DNA of 43,339 bases from a virus. Shown piece by piece: positions 29,978 through 38,465 of the stretch (positions are counted from its first letter, which is position 1; each line of letters opens with the position of its first letter). A program made the position numbers and the translations under genes. The notes beneath the pieces are model-generated. The model was not told the DNA's origin. It made no database searches and saw only the letters and a list, made by a program, of their open reading frames with translations. The stretch lies in the IMG/VR virus record IMGVR_UViG_3300037264_003789, positions 1 through 43,339 of that record; one strand, given 5' to 3'.

Positions 29978-30562
29978 TTATCTCACTTTCGCATACATTG
30001 GATACATGTTCAATTTTGGCGATGTTCCACGAGTAACAGTTTTAAATGCCGATGTTTTTAATATTAAACCGCCCTTATAACTTCCTTTGTCAGCTTTTAT
30101 ACCCTCTATTGTTTCTGAGTTTAATTGAATAGTTTTAACTACTTCTTGCGTGTCTATTATCTTGCCATATAGGTCTCTTAGCATGCCTGGCCCAATAAAT
30201 TTATTAAGAGACGTTCTGACATCCACTAGTCTAAGTGTATTTTTTTCAACAACAAAATAATGAAGTGCTTGTGGTATTTTAATTAGGTTCATTAATTCCA
30301 CTAATTTTGAACAATATTTTTCTAAAAATAATTTGATGCTTTTATTACCATGTGGTTCTATAATTTTACCTGAAAAATCGCCAAATTTTAAGTGCACCAT
30401 CGCATCTTTACGATATATTAATACTGTTAGGCCCTTAGTTGGATATGACTTAATTATATATACGAACTGGTCATGCATTTCTGGCATGTCATCGAATTTT
30501 TTAATTTCTGGGTATGACAATAAATCTGGCAATTTTACTGTTGGCTTTTCTGTTTCACTCAT
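29978..30562 (-). CDS. Hypothetical 194-residue protein
   Basis: MSETEKPTVKLPDLLSYPEI opens a protein of mixed alpha/beta character with a hydrophobic FVYIIKSYPTKGLTVLIYR segment and a helical middle. The start is fixed by the ATGA overlap with the gene upstream; an ATG three codons earlier is unlikely. Five consecutive small genes here share such coupling, which resembles a structural or assembly cassette (inference). No family is recognised. Confidence 0.65.
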   Translation of the reverse strand: MSETEKPTVKLPDLLSYPEIKKFDDMPEMHDQFVYIIKSYPTKGLTVLIYRKDAMVHLKFGDFSGKIIEPHGNKSIKLFLEKYCSKLVELMNLIKIPQALHYFVVEKNTLRLVDVRTSLNKFIGPGMLRDLYGKIIDTQEVVKTIQLNSETIEGIKADKGSYKGGLILKTSAFKTVTRGTSPKLNMYPMYAKVR

Positions 30563-30858
30563 ATATACCAAACTTGGTCTGCGCCATTGTGTTGAATTAT
30601 AGCGTATTTTCCAGCCCTTGAAGTCTTAATAGATGACACATTTAATTTAATCGTATTGCTTGGTATAGCTGATTCTTCCATTGTTAGTAGTAGTACTGGT
30701 AATCCGGCCTTTATAACAGATAAAACATTACCGTCGATGCCATTAACTACTCCAAACCAATGTGTAAAAAGGCCATGTTGCACAATGTGGTCACCAAGTT
30801 GTGGTTTCCAGTTTGTCAAACCATTAAATTGTGCCAATTGTAATGCTACGTTCTTCAT
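30559..30858 (-). CDS. Hypothetical 99-residue small beta-barrel-like protein
   Basis: The sequence WKPQLGDHIVQHGLFTHWFG, then VVNGIDGNVLSVIKAG and LPVLLLTMEE, looks like an SH3/KOW-type barrel (a G-D-x-I-x-x...G-x-V-x-x-I pattern). It ends SRAGKYAIIQHNGADQVWYI. It could bind nucleic acid or act as an assembly factor. ATGA overlaps occur on both sides. Confidence 0.65.
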   Translation of the reverse strand: MKNVALQLAQFNGLTNWKPQLGDHIVQHGLFTHWFGVVNGIDGNVLSVIKAGLPVLLLTMEESAIPSNTIKLNVSSIKTSRAGKYAIIQHNGADQVWYI

Positions 30859-31205
30859 GCCTTTTTATCCAATTTTTTATCCCATGGGTTAAATTCAAAT
30901 TGTCCTTCGGCCAAATTCCACAAAATTTTTAATCCATCGCGTTTTCCATTAAGTCTGCGATCAATTAAAGTATCTACCCACATATATCTATCACCACGCG
31001 GTGGTGATACTGGCAGAAACCCACCATAATCTGCGTCAGGATGATTACGTTCTGCAAATTCGCTTTGCCTCTTAACTAAATCCATTCCTTCAATTAATAA
31101 TTTTCTAATAGTAGTATCAGTCATAAATGGTTCTAGTGCTTTTTGTAGTTGACCAAGATTCTCTACGACAACTTTTTCAAGGTCATTGACTTCTTTCTTA
31201 CTCAT
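30855..31205 (-). CDS. Hypothetical 116-residue protein
   Basis: The N-terminal half is helical (MSKKEVNDLEKVVVENLGQL), followed by a Gly/Pro turn region (YGGFLPVSPPRGDRYMW) and a basic C-terminus (FNPWDKKLDKKA). It overlaps the DUF1360-like gene by ATGA. No family is recognised. Confidence 0.65.
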   Translation of the reverse strand: MSKKEVNDLEKVVVENLGQLQKALEPFMTDTTIRKLLIEGMDLVKRQSEFAERNHPDADYGGFLPVSPPRGDRYMWVDTLIDRRLNGKRDGLKILWNLAEGQFEFNPWDKKLDKKA

Positions 31206-31552
31206 TGTTTACCAACTTTCATATTAACAAATGTCCATGGGTGGCGTCCTTGCCATCTTGACATAAACTCGTGATACCAATTAGACAATCTATGTACTGC
31301 GAACGTGTTTATGACAATATCTATAAACCAATATCCAGTTAACGATAATGGTATTGACCAAGCTAATGTACCAGATACCCAAACTGAACAACAATACCCA
31401 CAAGTTATCATTCTTGATATGAAATTTAATATCAAATTCTCTTGTCTTGAAAACCAACCCCTTAATCCCACAAAGATGTCAGAAGACGTTATAATTTCAG
31501 ATATTGCTTCTACAGCAATTACCATTAAAATAAAAACAATAAAACTCATCAT
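31202..31552 (-). CDS. DUF1360-like membrane protein
   Basis: Hydrophobic segments lie at residues 3-18 (SFIVFILMVIAVEAIS) and about 58-90 (VSGTLAWSIPLSLTGYWFID), with RMITCGYCCSVWVSG between. A C-x-x-C-x-V-W-V-S pattern next to a membrane helix is the hallmark of DUF1360, found in Bacillus YjcA-type and phage proteins. The cysteines may bind metal at the membrane. Its start overlaps the zinc-ribbon stop by ATGA. Confidence 0.65.
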   Translation of the reverse strand: MMSFIVFILMVIAVEAISEIITSSDIFVGLRGWFSRQENLILNFISRMITCGYCCSVWVSGTLAWSIPLSLTGYWFIDIVINTFAVHRLSNWYHEFMSRWQGRHPWTFVNMKVGKQ

Positions 31553-31725
31553 ACGAACACGTACCTACATTCTCTATTCTTACAAGCTTGACTAACTATA
31601 TATTCTTTAGTTTTTGTACTATAACTCTTGACTGTACGGCTTGGCCAACTACATTTTGGACAGCGCCTATACGATGGTGGGTATCTATTCTTACCAGTAC
31701 CACAGCCACCACAATCTTTGGCCAT
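31549..31725 (-). CDS. Zinc-ribbon miniprotein A (58 residues)
   Basis: The protein reads MAKDCGGCGTGKNRY, then YRRCPKCSWPSRTVKSYST and QACKNRECRYVFV. Cys pairs at C5/C8, C22/C25 and C48/C53 could bind zinc. The block CPKCSW-x3-TV-x2-Y...C-x-N-x-x-C is shared with the next gene, so they are tandem paralogues. It begins 5 nt after the stop of that gene and overlaps the membrane gene by ATGA. Confidence 0.65.
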   Translation of the reverse strand: MAKDCGGCGTGKNRYPPSYRRCPKCSWPSRTVKSYSTKTKEYIVSQACKNRECRYVFV

Positions 31726-31730
31726 ATGTC

Positions 31731-31949
31731 TTATTTAGATTTAGAAAATTTACAAGCCTTATTAGAACATAATAATGTTGTGTCAGTTCGTTTAGTACTG
31801 AGATTATATTTATTAACTGTTCTCATTAGCCAGCTGCATTTTGGACATGTTTTGCCTTTTTGGATATGTTGTATATATGGTTTGTCAGGTATCAAGCCAA
31901 CTGCTTTTGACTTGTTTGTACTCGGTTTGCGATTACAGCCGCATCCCAT
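31731..31949 (-). CDS. Zinc-ribbon miniprotein B (72 residues), paralogue of A
   Basis: MGCGCNRKPSTNKSKAVGL has an N-terminal CxC, and KTCPKCSWLMRTVNKY with LLCSNKACKFSKSK repeats the arrangement of the neighbouring miniprotein. An extra 20-residue segment lies before the ribbon. The start overlaps the HNH gene stop as TAATG. A DNA-, RNA- or protein-binding role is possible. Confidence 0.7.
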   Translation of the reverse strand: MGCGCNRKPSTNKSKAVGLIPDKPYIQHIQKGKTCPKCSWLMRTVNKYNLSTKRTDTTLLCSNKACKFSKSK

Positions 31950-32488
31950 TACTTTAACCTCTTACGTAATATTTCAACTTGTTGTTTGAAGTTTTCAGGA
32001 TAAGGTAAAGACATCTTCTTTTTAGTAAAGCGTTTTAATTTCTTTTTGAGAATATCTTTATCGTAACACTTTTCTAAACTAGTGATAATCACTTGCTCTT
32101 CTTTAAATCTTCTAGTAAACCATTCGGCATTTGTCTTTTTTCGGTGGCATTCTCCACATATTTTTTGAAGACCAGACCTATCACACCACATACGTTTAAA
32201 ATAAGTATTAAAATCAACAAATCCAACATTAGGATCAACAACTGGATCTATATGGTCAATAGCAACTTTAGAATCCTTAGTTGACTTCTTCCATTCTTTA
32301 CAGATGTTGCATAGATGTTCATTAGCATCTATTTTATGTCTAGAGCCGCTTTTTGTAAGTCGTGGTGCTTTACGGCGATTTTCTTTCATCATTTCTACTA
32401 CTATTGGTGAGCGAGAAAAAGCCCGACGCATAGCTGCTCGGCATGCCATTGTTGGATCATATTTTGGGCGTTTACGTTTTTCGGACAT
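31949..32488 (-). CDS. HNH endonuclease
   Basis: The 179-residue protein shows a zinc-bound HNH module: C60-x2-C63, VAIDHIDPV (D78, H79), NTYFKRMWCD (N94) and GLQKICGECHRKKT (C111, C114, H115). The N-terminus is basic (MSEKRKRPKYDP) and the C-terminus is helical and basic. It may be a homing-type nuclease or a nuclease assisting DNA packaging or host degradation; location next to zinc miniproteins does not decide. No intron was seen around it. Confidence 0.85.
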   Translation of the reverse strand: MSEKRKRPKYDPTMACRAAMRRAFSRSPIVVEMMKENRRKAPRLTKSGSRHKIDANEHLCNICKEWKKSTKDSKVAIDHIDPVVDPNVGFVDFNTYFKRMWCDRSGLQKICGECHRKKTNAEWFTRRFKEEQVIITSLEKCYDKDILKKKLKRFTKKKMSLPYPENFKQQVEILRKRLK

Positions 32489-32517
32489 ATTTTATATGCC
32501 TGTCGTTACAGTAATTG

Positions 32518-32787
32518 CTATAGTAGAACTTTTCCTGCAATATTTAAAATAATTCCAGCATACATTTCGATGTTAGCTAGGATCTGCGCCTTCTTGTCAT
32601 TATCATTAGCTGTGCTACGGACAACACCCATCAATTTTAATAAAACATTCTTATCTGCAACAGTAGGTGCAATTTTTTGTAGATCTTCGGCAGTTAGTTT
32701 AGTTAGAGCAGCAATTTTATCCTTAAGCTGTTCATTGGTCAGCTTGTCAGCTTGATCTAATATGTCATCAAATTCGTCGTCAGTCAT
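32518..32787 (-). CDS. Hypothetical 89-residue helical protein
   Basis: MTDDEFDDILDQADKLTNEQ is very acidic, the middle is helical, and the last 20 residues are hydrophobic (ILANIEMYAGIILNIAGKVLL), perhaps membrane-associated. It abuts the upstream lipoprotein gene without a gap. Its role is unknown; membership of a lysis or membrane cassette with the lipoproteins is inference. Confidence 0.65.
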   Translation of the reverse strand: MTDDEFDDILDQADKLTNEQLKDKIAALTKLTAEDLQKIAPTVADKNVLLKLMGVVRSTANDNDKKAQILANIEMYAGIILNIAGKVLL

Positions 32788-33384
32788 TTAGTCGCCAAAT
32801 ACTTTCTGCAACGCTCCATTAAGCATATTATTAACGTCTGTTACGCTACCCATCAACTTGTTTTCAAGATCTTTTGATTGTATACCGAATTGAGATGTGA
32901 AATCGTTAGCTAATTTGTTTCTAGTGTTTTCTACACCAGCAGCCGATCTAATTAAATTAGTCACCTCTGCATTTGCTTGTTCCATTAGAGCATAATAATC
33001 TTCAAGCGATTTTAAGACAGCTTGTTTATTAGCCCATACTGTTTTTAGCCATCCAATACGAGCACCCATGATCCTATTCATAGCTGCGTCATATTGATGT
33101 GATGTTAAATCAGTAAAATTTGGGTCTTTTTGCTTCATTAATTTTCTGATATTGTCCATATAGGCTTGCTTATACTCTCCCATAGCAAACCTGTCTACTT
33201 GTAAAGCTAGATTATCAAAATGTTGATCTACCATACCAATATGTGCAATTTTAGCTTTAGATATCATCTGACCTAAAGTTGATGATAATTGAACTGCTTC
33301 AGGCGGTATAGTAGCACAACTGGTCATCACCGACATTATGATGACGATGACCAATATGTGCAATTTAGTTAGTCGCAACCACAT
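32788..33384 (-). CDS. Putative lipoprotein, helical
   Basis: A signal peptide with lipobox is clear: LHILVIVIIMSVMTSCATIPP (cleavage before C23). The mature 176 residues are helical, with heptad-like character (KAIAH-type helix then ENTRNKLANDFTSQFG). It indicates export to the envelope of a didermic host. It overlaps the second lipoprotein gene by 16 nt. Superinfection exclusion or lysis are possible roles. Confidence 0.75.
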   Translation of the reverse strand: MWLRLTKLHILVIVIIMSVMTSCATIPPEAVQLSSTLGQMISKAKIAHIGMVDQHFDNLALQVDRFAMGEYKQAYMDNIRKLMKQKDPNFTDLTSHQYDAAMNRIMGARIGWLKTVWANKQAVLKSLEDYYALMEQANAEVTNLIRSAAGVENTRNKLANDFTSQFGIQSKDLENKLMGSVTDVNNMLNGALQKVFGD

Positions 33385-34043
33385 GGGTCACATTTGCATG
33401 GTTGACATTTGCATAATGGCCACAGCAATGTTGATTTTCCTGTTGACCATGGTATGGTTGACGTTACTAATGGCGCTGGCTTGGCCCATTTAAGAGCACT
33501 AGTCTTGCTCACAGGATCCGCTGGAACTGGTTCTGGGGCTGGGACAGGAGTTACCACTGGAAACGTTTCAGAAACAGCATCAACTAAACCAGTAAAGAAA
33601 GCCACTACTGCTTTACGTGTACGGTCATCAAGTTTTGATGCTGGATTTTCTGGTAATTCAATTTGCCCAGCAACTACATGTAAAGCTAGTTTTATTATAT
33701 CTATTGTAGGCGCATACAAATTTGCTGCCAGTTCATCTAAAGCAGCGTCAATTGCACTACGTAGAACTTCAGAACTAGTTGCACCATTAAATATTGGTAT
33801 AATATTTTCACTGATAATTTTAGATGCTTTTGTGGCATCGGCTTTAATTAGATCAACATGCTCTGGATGTCTATCTAATACAGCTCGTAATCCTGTCTTT
33901 GCTGTGAATTTAGAACCATTATAAACATATTCGGCCAATTCTTCGTCAGTTAGTCGATCTACAGTTTCTTGTACTTGTTTACAGCCGCCAAGGCCGCCTA
34001 ATAGTAACAATAACATTGCAAATAATGATCCAAATTTTGTCAT
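33369..34043 (-). CDS. Putative lipoprotein with Cys-rich C-terminus
   Basis: The signal peptide LFAMLLLLLGGLGGCKQVQ has a canonical lipobox with C21. A helical mature domain follows, then a Pro-rich stretch (VVTPVPAPEPVPADPVSK) and a terminal CKCQPCKCDPCGCD with seven cysteines in 14 residues. Such a tail could bind metal or form disulphides in the periplasm. The overlap places it and the next lipoprotein in one unit. Confidence 0.75.
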   Translation of the reverse strand: MTKFGSLFAMLLLLLGGLGGCKQVQETVDRLTDEELAEYVYNGSKFTAKTGLRAVLDRHPEHVDLIKADATKASKIISENIIPIFNGATSSEVLRSAIDAALDELAANLYAPTIDIIKLALHVVAGQIELPENPASKLDDRTRKAVVAFFTGLVDAVSETFPVVTPVPAPEPVPADPVSKTSALKWAKPAPLVTSTIPWSTGKSTLLWPLCKCQPCKCDPCGCD

Positions 34044-34091
34044 ATAATCCTCTTATAATAATAGATATCGACTACTAGAATATATTTGCAA

Positions 34092-34982
34092 TTATATTAG
34101 ACACTTAAATGGTAAAATTAAATTATCAATATCTGCTGTTAAACCACGTAGTTTATATTTCAATATTATTGATTTAAATTTTGCTAAGTCGAATGTTGCT
34201 TGATAATTTTGTTGATTTTTTGCGAGTTCAACGTTAGAAGCAAGATATGGGTTTAATTCTAAATCTACCAATTGTTTGTTAAGCTTAAAAACGCTGTCGC
34301 CAACCTTAACTTTAGCACCATCTCTCATTATTATGGCTTTATCAGATGAAAAGAATGTCTCACGAGCTTTTTCGTCAATAATAAGTGGCTTAACTTTTAC
34401 TTTGCCGACCCCATAATATCCAGTTATGTTATCAGATTTATCGCCAGTAAACGATTTTACTAATACTGGATCTAATTCTGGGATATCTTCATATCCATTC
34501 TTATTAGCTAACGGATTAAATATGCTTACATGCTTGTGTCTATATGATATCTGTTTAAAATCTGCGTCTGCAGACACTATTACACATTTTTTATCGGCAT
34601 TGTTCTTAATAAATGCATATATCATGTCGTCAGCTTCTTGACTATTCTCATAATATTGCCTTATATTAAGGCATCTTAATGCTTCAATTGCTATCATTAC
34701 TTGTCGACGTATTTCGCCACGTATATCTACTGTATAATCTTTATATTGATCAACACGTTGTGCTTTATATGTAGGATATACGTTTTTACGCCATGACATC
34801 TTGGCGTCCCAAAAAACATGTACAGACTTTGGCCTAATTCGATTTACATAATTATTTATAAACCGCATAAATATTAAAAAATAATCGTGGCCTGATTGTC
34901 TAAATCGATCATCAACATATCCGGCGAATAAACTTCGATAGATACTGTTTTTGCCATCGATCAGCATGTGGTCTACACTCAT
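34092..34982 (-). CDS. 5'-3' exonuclease/flap nuclease (FEN/T4 RNase H-like)
   Basis: The 296-residue protein has the PIN/FEN acidic set: D9 (LIDGKNS), D59 (FWDAK), E116/D118/D119 (SQEADDM), D139/D141 (VSADADF) and D181/D184 (FTGDKSDNITG). A helix-hairpin-helix GYYGVGKVKVKPL (189-201) follows. It would remove RNA primers and 5' flaps at Okazaki junctions. It is separated from the ssDNA-binding gene upstream by a strong terminator. Confidence 0.88.
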   Translation of the reverse strand: MSVDHMLIDGKNSIYRSLFAGYVDDRFRQSGHDYFLIFMRFINNYVNRIRPKSVHVFWDAKMSWRKNVYPTYKAQRVDQYKDYTVDIRGEIRRQVMIAIEALRCLNIRQYYENSQEADDMIYAFIKNNADKKCVIVSADADFKQISYRHKHVSIFNPLANKNGYEDIPELDPVLVKSFTGDKSDNITGYYGVGKVKVKPLIIDEKARETFFSSDKAIIMRDGAKVKVGDSVFKLNKQLVDLELNPYLASNVELAKNQQNYQATFDLAKFKSIILKYKLRGLTADIDNLILPFKCLI

Positions 34983-34995
34983 GTTTCTATATACA

Positions 34996-35033
34996 AAGAC
35001 GACCGGATAACGATTAGATTATCCGGTCGTCTT
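34996..35033 (-). terminator. Strong terminator after the SSB gene
   Basis: A perfect 15-bp inverted repeat (AAGACGACCGGATAA and its complement) with an 8-nt loop lies 15 nt beyond the SSB stop. On the minus strand TCTT-TGT follows, a weak U-tract. It separates the SSB from the nuclease gene and would limit transcripts into it. Confidence 0.85.
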
Positions 35034-35047
35034 CAAATCCAAGTGAA

Positions 35048-36130
35048 TTACTTATTGTTGCGGATGTCGTCCAGCAACTTCGCTAACTCATCGTCAGGAG
35101 TGTCTTCCGTTACCTGAGATGGCTTTGGCGTCCCAGTGGTTGTAGGAACAACCTTAGTAGCAACTACTGGCCTCACTACTGGCTTGGAAGCCGTGGTGGC
35201 AGCACTAAATACTGGCGCTGCTGGTTTAGACTTTGGTTGCTCTATTGGTTCTTCTTCAACTAGCTTGTCCTCAGCTACTAGAGCTTCGGCTGGTTGGGTT
35301 GGCTTACTGGCTGGCTTCTTCTCATCACGGCTACGATCAGGTTCACCATGTAATATCTCGCCCGCTAGCTTTGCCATAACTTCTGGACTACGAGCGGCGA
35401 ACTTGGTGAATAAATCATGCCTCTGAGCTAGAATATTTGTCATTGTCGCTTCATCCAACTGATTCGTGTTCGCGCCCTTTGTTTTAGCCATTGGGCCACG
35501 CGTAGCTGGCAGGAACTTAGATGACTTATATTCGTTATATCCGCCCTGATGCTTTACATCAAGCTGGAAGACGTAGGCATCATTCGGGTCGTAGAATAAG
35601 CCATATGCCTGAGGATCTGTTTCATCTCTAGAAGCATCACGCATGATAGTGCTTTCCATGATGTCAAAGACCGTCTTTGGCATAGCATACCACATCACTT
35701 TACCACGTAAATCCTGTGGGGTGCTCTCATATGCTGGGAAGTAGATGTTAACAACCCATGAGTTCTTAGGAAAATAAGTCTTAATAATACTCTTACGTTC
35801 CTCGTCGTCATCTGTGGTCTTCAATAGATCAAAACCAAGTTGACAAAAAGCACAATCATTGCCATCATGAATACGTGGGCATTCAGATGGCTTGTTATTA
35901 ATCCAGTGGGTGCCAGTGACAATATACCACAGATCCATGTTCCTAGAAGCATTGCCACTAACTACTTGATCACCTTCTATTACAGAAGGGAGAACATAGA
36001 ACTTCAGTTTTAGTTCTGCACCGACGTCGACCTTTGGGGCACTAAATTGCATCGGATCACGGGCCCGACCACCCTTCTTCGCAAGCATGCGCTTGCGCAC
36101 TTCCTCGAGAGCTGAATTACGATCTAACAT
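35048..36130 (-). CDS. ssDNA-binding protein, T4 gp32-like
   Basis: The 360-residue protein has a basic N-terminus (LEEVRKRMLAKKGGRAR), KLKFYVLPSVIEGD, and a zinc-binding arrangement H75-C84-C93-C96 (CAFC) like that of gp32 (H64-C77-C87-C90 in T4). The OB-fold region follows. The last 110 residues are Pro/Lys-rich and end acidic (EDTPDDELAKLLDDIRN), as in gp32's protein-interaction tail. It is likely to coat ssDNA in replication and recombination. AGAGG precedes the start and a terminator follows the stop. Confidence 0.8.
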   Translation of the reverse strand: MLDRNSALEEVRKRMLAKKGGRARDPMQFSAPKVDVGAELKLKFYVLPSVIEGDQVVSGNASRNMDLWYIVTGTHWINNKPSECPRIHDGNDCAFCQLGFDLLKTTDDDEERKSIIKTYFPKNSWVVNIYFPAYESTPQDLRGKVMWYAMPKTVFDIMESTIMRDASRDETDPQAYGLFYDPNDAYVFQLDVKHQGGYNEYKSSKFLPATRGPMAKTKGANTNQLDEATMTNILAQRHDLFTKFAARSPEVMAKLAGEILHGEPDRSRDEKKPASKPTQPAEALVAEDKLVEEEPIEQPKSKPAAPVFSAATTASKPVVRPVVATKVVPTTTGTPKPSQVTEDTPDDELAKLLDDIRNNK

Positions 36131-36198
36131 GCTAACCTCTTTCTATATCACGCACCATCAGGCCACAGGCCCATCGGCGCAATTTCTTAACTTATTTA

Positions 36199-36678
36199 CT
36201 ATTGTCCAGTGTCGCGTAATTCTTGTTTCTTAAATCCTGCCAATGATCGCAAATGTTCAGACTTCATTCTTATAGCATCAACTATCGCAAACATCTTACT
36301 TTGTGTTCTGTTGGCAATAAGTAGCTTTGATTCCAATTCTATAAGACTTTCATCTGTTTTAAGTAATAATTCAACATCAGACGCTCGTGTTTTTACACCA
36401 TCTTTATTAGCAGCGTCTAATAATTCCTTGGTCACTTGCCCTTTACGTATATCTATAACTCTTTCTAGTGTTGCTACTGCCTTTTTGGCTTCTGCTAACA
36501 ATAGGGACCAAAATATAAACATTGATGGAGTTTCTTCTAATTGCTGTTCAAGTAATTCGTAATTTATTATAACATCTGGCCTAATATCTCGCTCAACTAG
36601 TTGTCCATCAATAGTAATCTTGATTCGAATTAATTGATTTGCAAGATCTTCGCTTATGTTTTCATCAAACCAAGACAT
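36199..36678 (-). CDS. Putative UvsY-like recombination mediator
   Basis: The 159-residue, helical protein has MFIFWSLLLAEAKKAVATLE, then VELLLKTDESLIELESKLLIAN and AIRMKSEHLRSLAGFKK. T4 UvsY has the matching order: a short helix with Tyr/Trp, a long helix, ...VLSADKDVLKVDT..., and ...AIKSRG.... Position between PolA and SSB supports the call. UvsY loads recombinase on SSB-coated DNA. The similarity is from memory; the call is moderate. Confidence 0.55.
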   Translation of the reverse strand: MSWFDENISEDLANQLIRIKITIDGQLVERDIRPDVIINYELLEQQLEETPSMFIFWSLLLAEAKKAVATLERVIDIRKGQVTKELLDAANKDGVKTRASDVELLLKTDESLIELESKLLIANRTQSKMFAIVDAIRMKSEHLRSLAGFKKQELRDTGQ

Positions 36679-36907
36679 TTTCTTCCTCTATAATCATAAA
36701 TTTCCATGCGCCATTTATAAGTTTCGCTTTTATTAATACAAACACATCACATGGTTTATTTTCATCAAAAACACTAATTCTTAAAGATTTTTCAGATGGG
36801 CCTGATATATCTAATTTATCCATTATTTTATCAATAGAATATTGGTTCTTAGAATGAATCCAATCGCCCCTACGCGACTCTAATTCTAACAAATTTAACC
36901 ATTGCAT
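36665..36907 (-). CDS. Hypothetical 80-residue protein between PolA and UvsY-like genes
   Basis: MQWLNLLELESRRGDWIHSK starts a small acidic protein, ending in a beta-rich ISVFDENKPCDVFVLIKA and GAWKFMIIEEENVLV. Its ATG is inside the 3' end of the polymerase gene (13-nt overlap) and it overlaps the UvsY-like gene by 14 nt, so the three are probably co-translated. Replication-accessory function is inference from place alone. Confidence 0.6.
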   Translation of the reverse strand: MQWLNLLELESRRGDWIHSKNQYSIDKIMDKLDISGPSEKSLRISVFDENKPCDVFVLIKAKLINGAWKFMIIEEENVLV

Positions 36908-38085
36908 GTTCTATACACCTTATACAATTTCGATGGCCTCCATCTATTACCTATGTATACACGCAAAGGAAATGTCGGGTCATTGTCCAATATTCCTTTG
37001 AATGGTCGTAGCATAATATTTGTTACGTCATCGATCAACGATTTAACCATATTTCTATTGCAGCATAAAATAAGTGAATCATGTAGCTCTGTTAATATGT
37101 TGTGTGGATATTTTCTATGAACTTGTACCAATACATTATGCATAGCATGCGCAACAGTGCCTTGCATTTGTGCGTTGAATACTTGTCTCCTGCTGTCTAA
37201 TAGTTGTTGTTCTGTTTGGCCTTTAATATTAAACTTGCGACCAAGTATTGACGTTAAATGCCCCTCTTTATCCATTTTTGCTATTGACGCCTCAGCCCAC
37301 CCTCTAAATGTGTTATAATGCTTAAATATATCACTATTTAGATTTAGTGAATACAATCCTGGCAACGTTTTGCTTTTACATTCATCTCTTGTCATATTTG
37401 TTGCTTGTGCTAATTCTGTGTATGGGTCTGAATTATCAAATGATTGTAAAAGTTTTTTATCGTTTGATAGTACTGCTGCTGCTCTTAAATCTGCAGATAA
37501 CCAATCTGCACACACAAACACATCTTGGTCTGGATGTACTGATGATATACCAATACCATCTTGCATGCCTTGAATATTAAATCCAGATGTAGAAGCTCGA
37601 CCAGTAGTTATATATTGATATGATGGACATACTGGAACAATACCGCCTTCATGCAATACGCCACGTTTTTCAAGATCACAATATACTAAAGTAGCCCTAG
37701 CCATTAATGGTTGCCATTTATTGTTGCTGTCGAATCCTGCTTTTATTTCATCAAATCGTTCGTGCATAAATGGTTTTAATGATGTCCATTCTCTTGGACA
37801 CAGTTGATCATCAACAATCATTTCATGTACATTATAGTCAATTCCGGTTAATAATTCTAATGCTAAAATGTGTGATTTAAAATCATTTAGTACTACCGGC
37901 TGAGTTGTTATAATTTCTTTTAGATATCTCGCCTTATCTCGTGTAAATATAGCCGCTTCACTATTGCCTTTAACGAACATTGGAACTGAGTATGAGTCAT
38001 TAGTTTCACTATCATATACTATAGTTCCTAGTGGCTTAGGCTTAGTCAGCTTAGACTTGTCGAACGCTGTATAAATGAAGTACAT
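36895..38085 (-). CDS. Compact family A DNA polymerase with variant motif C
   Basis: The 396-residue protein shows TTGRASTSGFNIQGM (160-174), motif A VCADWLSADLRAAA (191-204, D194), a motif B-like RDECKSKTLPGLYS (233-246) and motif C LTELHDSLIL (332-340, D336), with His-Asp-Ser replacing His-Asp-Glu. The first 100 residues may be a shrunken 3'-5' exonuclease remnant (VYDSETN with D25/E27). It is far shorter than Pol I, so proofreading is doubtful. It abuts the FmdB-like gene as TAATG. Confidence 0.85.
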   Translation of the reverse strand: MYFIYTAFDKSKLTKPKPLGTIVYDSETNDSYSVPMFVKGNSEAAIFTRDKARYLKEIITTQPVVLNDFKSHILALELLTGIDYNVHEMIVDDQLCPREWTSLKPFMHERFDEIKAGFDSNNKWQPLMARATLVYCDLEKRGVLHEGGIVPVCPSYQYITTGRASTSGFNIQGMQDGIGISSVHPDQDVFVCADWLSADLRAAAVLSNDKKLLQSFDNSDPYTELAQATNMTRDECKSKTLPGLYSLNLNSDIFKHYNTFRGWAEASIAKMDKEGHLTSILGRKFNIKGQTEQQLLDSRRQVFNAQMQGTVAHAMHNVLVQVHRKYPHNILTELHDSLILCCNRNMVKSLIDDVTNIMLRPFKGILDNDPTFPLRVYIGNRWRPSKLYKVYRTCNG

Positions 38086-38453
38086 TATCGTTTCGGTATT
38101 TTCTTTTTCTTTAGTCGGCTCTTTAGATCATCAACTTCCCCAGGCTGACGCATTGATTTGTATGGGTCGTTATTTGTTTCTAATAGACGTATGTCCATTT
38201 GACGCTTGGCATCGGCTCTATTAAGATAACATTGACCCCTAATATACCCTTCTTGTCTAGTGCCATGCCAAGTACGCTCGGCTATTTTAGCACACACTGG
38301 GCACTTGATTTCTGGATGCTCTTCCATACCATGGCGTTCGGTCCAGACTAGTCTACCCTTTGGATGTTTTTCTATGACCAACTTAGCTTTTAAATCTTTG
38401 CTAAGCTGTTTAGTCTTACATTCTTTAGGACACCAATAATTGTAAAAAGGCAT
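38085..38453 (-). CDS. FmdB-like zinc-ribbon protein
   Basis: MPFYNYWCPKEC resembles the M-P-x-Y-x-Y-x-C start of FmdB-family zinc ribbons, with IKCPVCAKIAERTWHG supplying the second knuckle. About 45 residues lie between, more than usual. The C-terminus is basic (LKSRLKKKKIPKR), consistent with nucleic-acid or replisome contact. It sits between helicase and polymerase. FmdB-type proteins are common in phages without a firm role. Confidence 0.7.
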   Translation of the reverse strand: MPFYNYWCPKECKTKQLSKDLKAKLVIEKHPKGRLVWTERHGMEEHPEIKCPVCAKIAERTWHGTRQEGYIRGQCYLNRADAKRQMDIRLLETNNDPYKSMRQPGEVDDLKSRLKKKKIPKR

Positions 38454-38465
38454 ATTTCACCCAAC

